Source: Hyphomonadaceae bacterium (GTDB lineage Bacteria > Pseudomonadota > Alphaproteobacteria > Caulobacterales > Aquidulcibacteraceae). Taken from it: 64,000 bases of DNA. The notes beneath the pieces are model-generated. The model did not search any database and was not told the origin of the DNA. It saw only the letters and a list, made by a program, of their open reading frames with translations. Both the position numbers and the translations under genes were made by a program. Location: positions 62,001 through 126,000 of the forward strand of contig JAHBYF010000003.1 in the NCBI GenBank assembly GCA_019636095.1, given 5' to 3'. Each line of letters opens with the position of its first letter. Within the stretch, counting starts at the first letter, position 1. Below, one piece after another: positions 63,071-64,000 of the stretch.

Positions 63071-64000
63071 TCAGTGCGCCATTGCCGCTTCGTCGAGCTC
63101 TGGTGGGCCGCCTTGCACGCCGAACCTTGGCCTCGGCCGCAACAGCAACATTGCGAACGCTGACAAGCTGATCACGACCGCCAGCACCAAAAACTGGTCG
63201 TTGAACGTCATCACCAGCGCCTCACGATCCAACAACGCTGCGTACCGCATCAGTGCTTGGCGCTCGGGGTCGGACGCGCCCGCCTGCTCCAAATACACCT
63301 GCGCGCCGGCGATCATGCCGGCGACGTGCGGGTTGTTCGGATTGGCCGCCGCGTAGAGTTCCTGCCTGTGCAACGCAAACGAATGCGCTTGCACTGTCGC
63401 CAGCGCCGCAATTCCGAACGCGCCGCCCAGATTGCGGAACGTGTTGAAGAGGCCAGCGCCGGAATGCACCAGTTGCGGAGGCAGCGATTGCAGCGCCGGC
63501 TGCATCACCGAATTGAACGTCATCATCAATCCCAGCGCACGCAACACTTGCGGCCAGGCCAGCTCCCAAAATCCGGCCTCCGCCGTCAGATGCGCCTGCA
63601 CCCAGCACGAAAGGCCCACCAACAAGAAACCGAGAATGCCGAGCGGCCGCGTATCTGGAAGCGTTCGCCCGAAGCGCCCGATAATCGGCGCCGTGAAAAA
63701 CATCACCGCGCCCTGCACGAACATGGTGTGGCCGATCTGCAGCGCGCTATAGCCGCGCACCGAACCAAGGAAGAGCGGCGTCAGAAACACCGAACTGAAC
63801 AGGCCGAGCCCCAGGATGAATCCAAGGCCCGCGCCGACCGCAAAGGTTGGCGAGCTGAATGGTCTAAGATCGACAATCGGCGTCTCAGTCCTGAACGCGC
63901 GATAAAAGAAAATAACCGCCCCAACCGCCGAAACCAGCGCCCAGGTGATCACTTCACTGGACGCGAACCATTCGTTCGAAGGGCCCTCCTCAAGCGTGTA
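63071..64000 (-). CDS. EmrB/QacA-type MFS drug transporter (5' end outside window)
   Basis: The frame is open to the window edge, giving the last 309 residues. The edge codons read LEEGPSNEWFASSEVITWALV, matching the middle loop of EmrB-type (DHA2, 14-helix) exporters. Helices follow, including FILGLGLFSSVFLTPLFLGSVRGYSALQIG and SGAGLFNTFRNLGGAFGIAALATV, both typical of EmrB. It would export drugs using the proton gradient with an EmrA-type adaptor, which is not in the window. Confidence 0.92.
   Translation of the reverse strand, partial: YTLEEGPSNEWFASSEVITWALVSAVGAVIFFYRAFRTETPIVDLRPFSSPTFAVGAGLGFILGLGLFSSVFLTPLFLGSVRGYSALQIGHTMFVQGAVMFFTAPIIGRFGRTLPDTRPLGILGFLLVGLSCWVQAHLTAEAGFWELAWPQVLRALGLMMTFNSVMQPALQSLPPQLVHSGAGLFNTFRNLGGAFGIAALATVQAHSFALHRQELYAAANPNNPHVAGMIAGAQVYLEQAGASDPERQALMRYAALLDREALVMTFNDQFLVLAVVISLSAFAMLLLRPRPRFGVQGGPPELDEAAMAH

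Overview
The window is a dense stretch of a high-GC chromosome from a Gram-negative alphaproteobacterium, most likely from the Caulobacterales/Hyphomonadaceae side (inference). Supporting signs are the PHA regulator phaR at the left edge, an rpoH-type sigma-32 gene, the alphaproteobacterial-type serC followed by serA, the ileS-lspA-DUF3035-M16-M16 order, and many palindromic intergenic repeats. Nearly everything is chromosomal housekeeping; no phage, transposase, integrase or CRISPR array is visible.

Layout. 1-8.0 kb: phaR, a methyltransferase, an amidase, small unknowns and a glycosyltransferase cluster (GT2, ArnT-like, GT2). 8.0-18.2 kb: a globin, then a mostly minus-strand block with thrS, yidD, an IscU-like scaffold, YjbR, an SseB-domain protein, tandem small secreted and lipoprotein paralogs, a GFA protein, a serpin lipoprotein and cysS. 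18.2-27.8 kb: folE (TTG start inside a hairpin), DUF817, an MSOX-like oxidase, PhoD, RluD, rpoH with a structured leader, and two Yip1 proteins. 27.8-36.6 kb: purA, a patatin, a PagL-like deacylase, serA and serC with a structured leader, and a two-component system. 36.6-47.0 kb: PG-binding protein, PhzF, thiD, folP, NUDIX, a methyltransferase, a VOC protein, a two-repeat secreted protein, mutL, a LOG-family protein, DUF4242 and a GlxA-type regulator. 49.4-64 kb: TetR with a divergent hydrolase, paired acyl-CoA dehydrogenases, paired M16 peptidases, DUF3035, lspA, a tandem pair of unknown secreted proteins, ileS, glutathione peroxidase and an EmrB-type transporter running off the right edge.

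The most unusual locus is 47.0-49.35 kb. A 75-residue unknown protein and the RNA ligase RtcB are followed by four tRNA genes: Asp(GTC), a class II (long variable arm) tRNA with anticodon CAT, Pro(TGG) and Glu(TTC). Perfect hairpins and a palindromic repeat lie between them. The Asp and Glu genes share an identical 5' acceptor strand and similar D arms, which suggests a common origin. A class II tRNA reading CAT fits no standard bacterial tRNA class. I infer an RNA-repair ligase co-located with spare or specialised tRNAs, possibly a tRNA damage-response or recoding module.

A second theme is tandem duplication of small exported proteins: four separate cases, three gene pairs and one internally repeated protein. 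A third is structured RNA around start codons (folE, rpoH, serC, DUF4242). Palindromic repeats occur between genes, and one has been absorbed into the C-terminus of YidD.
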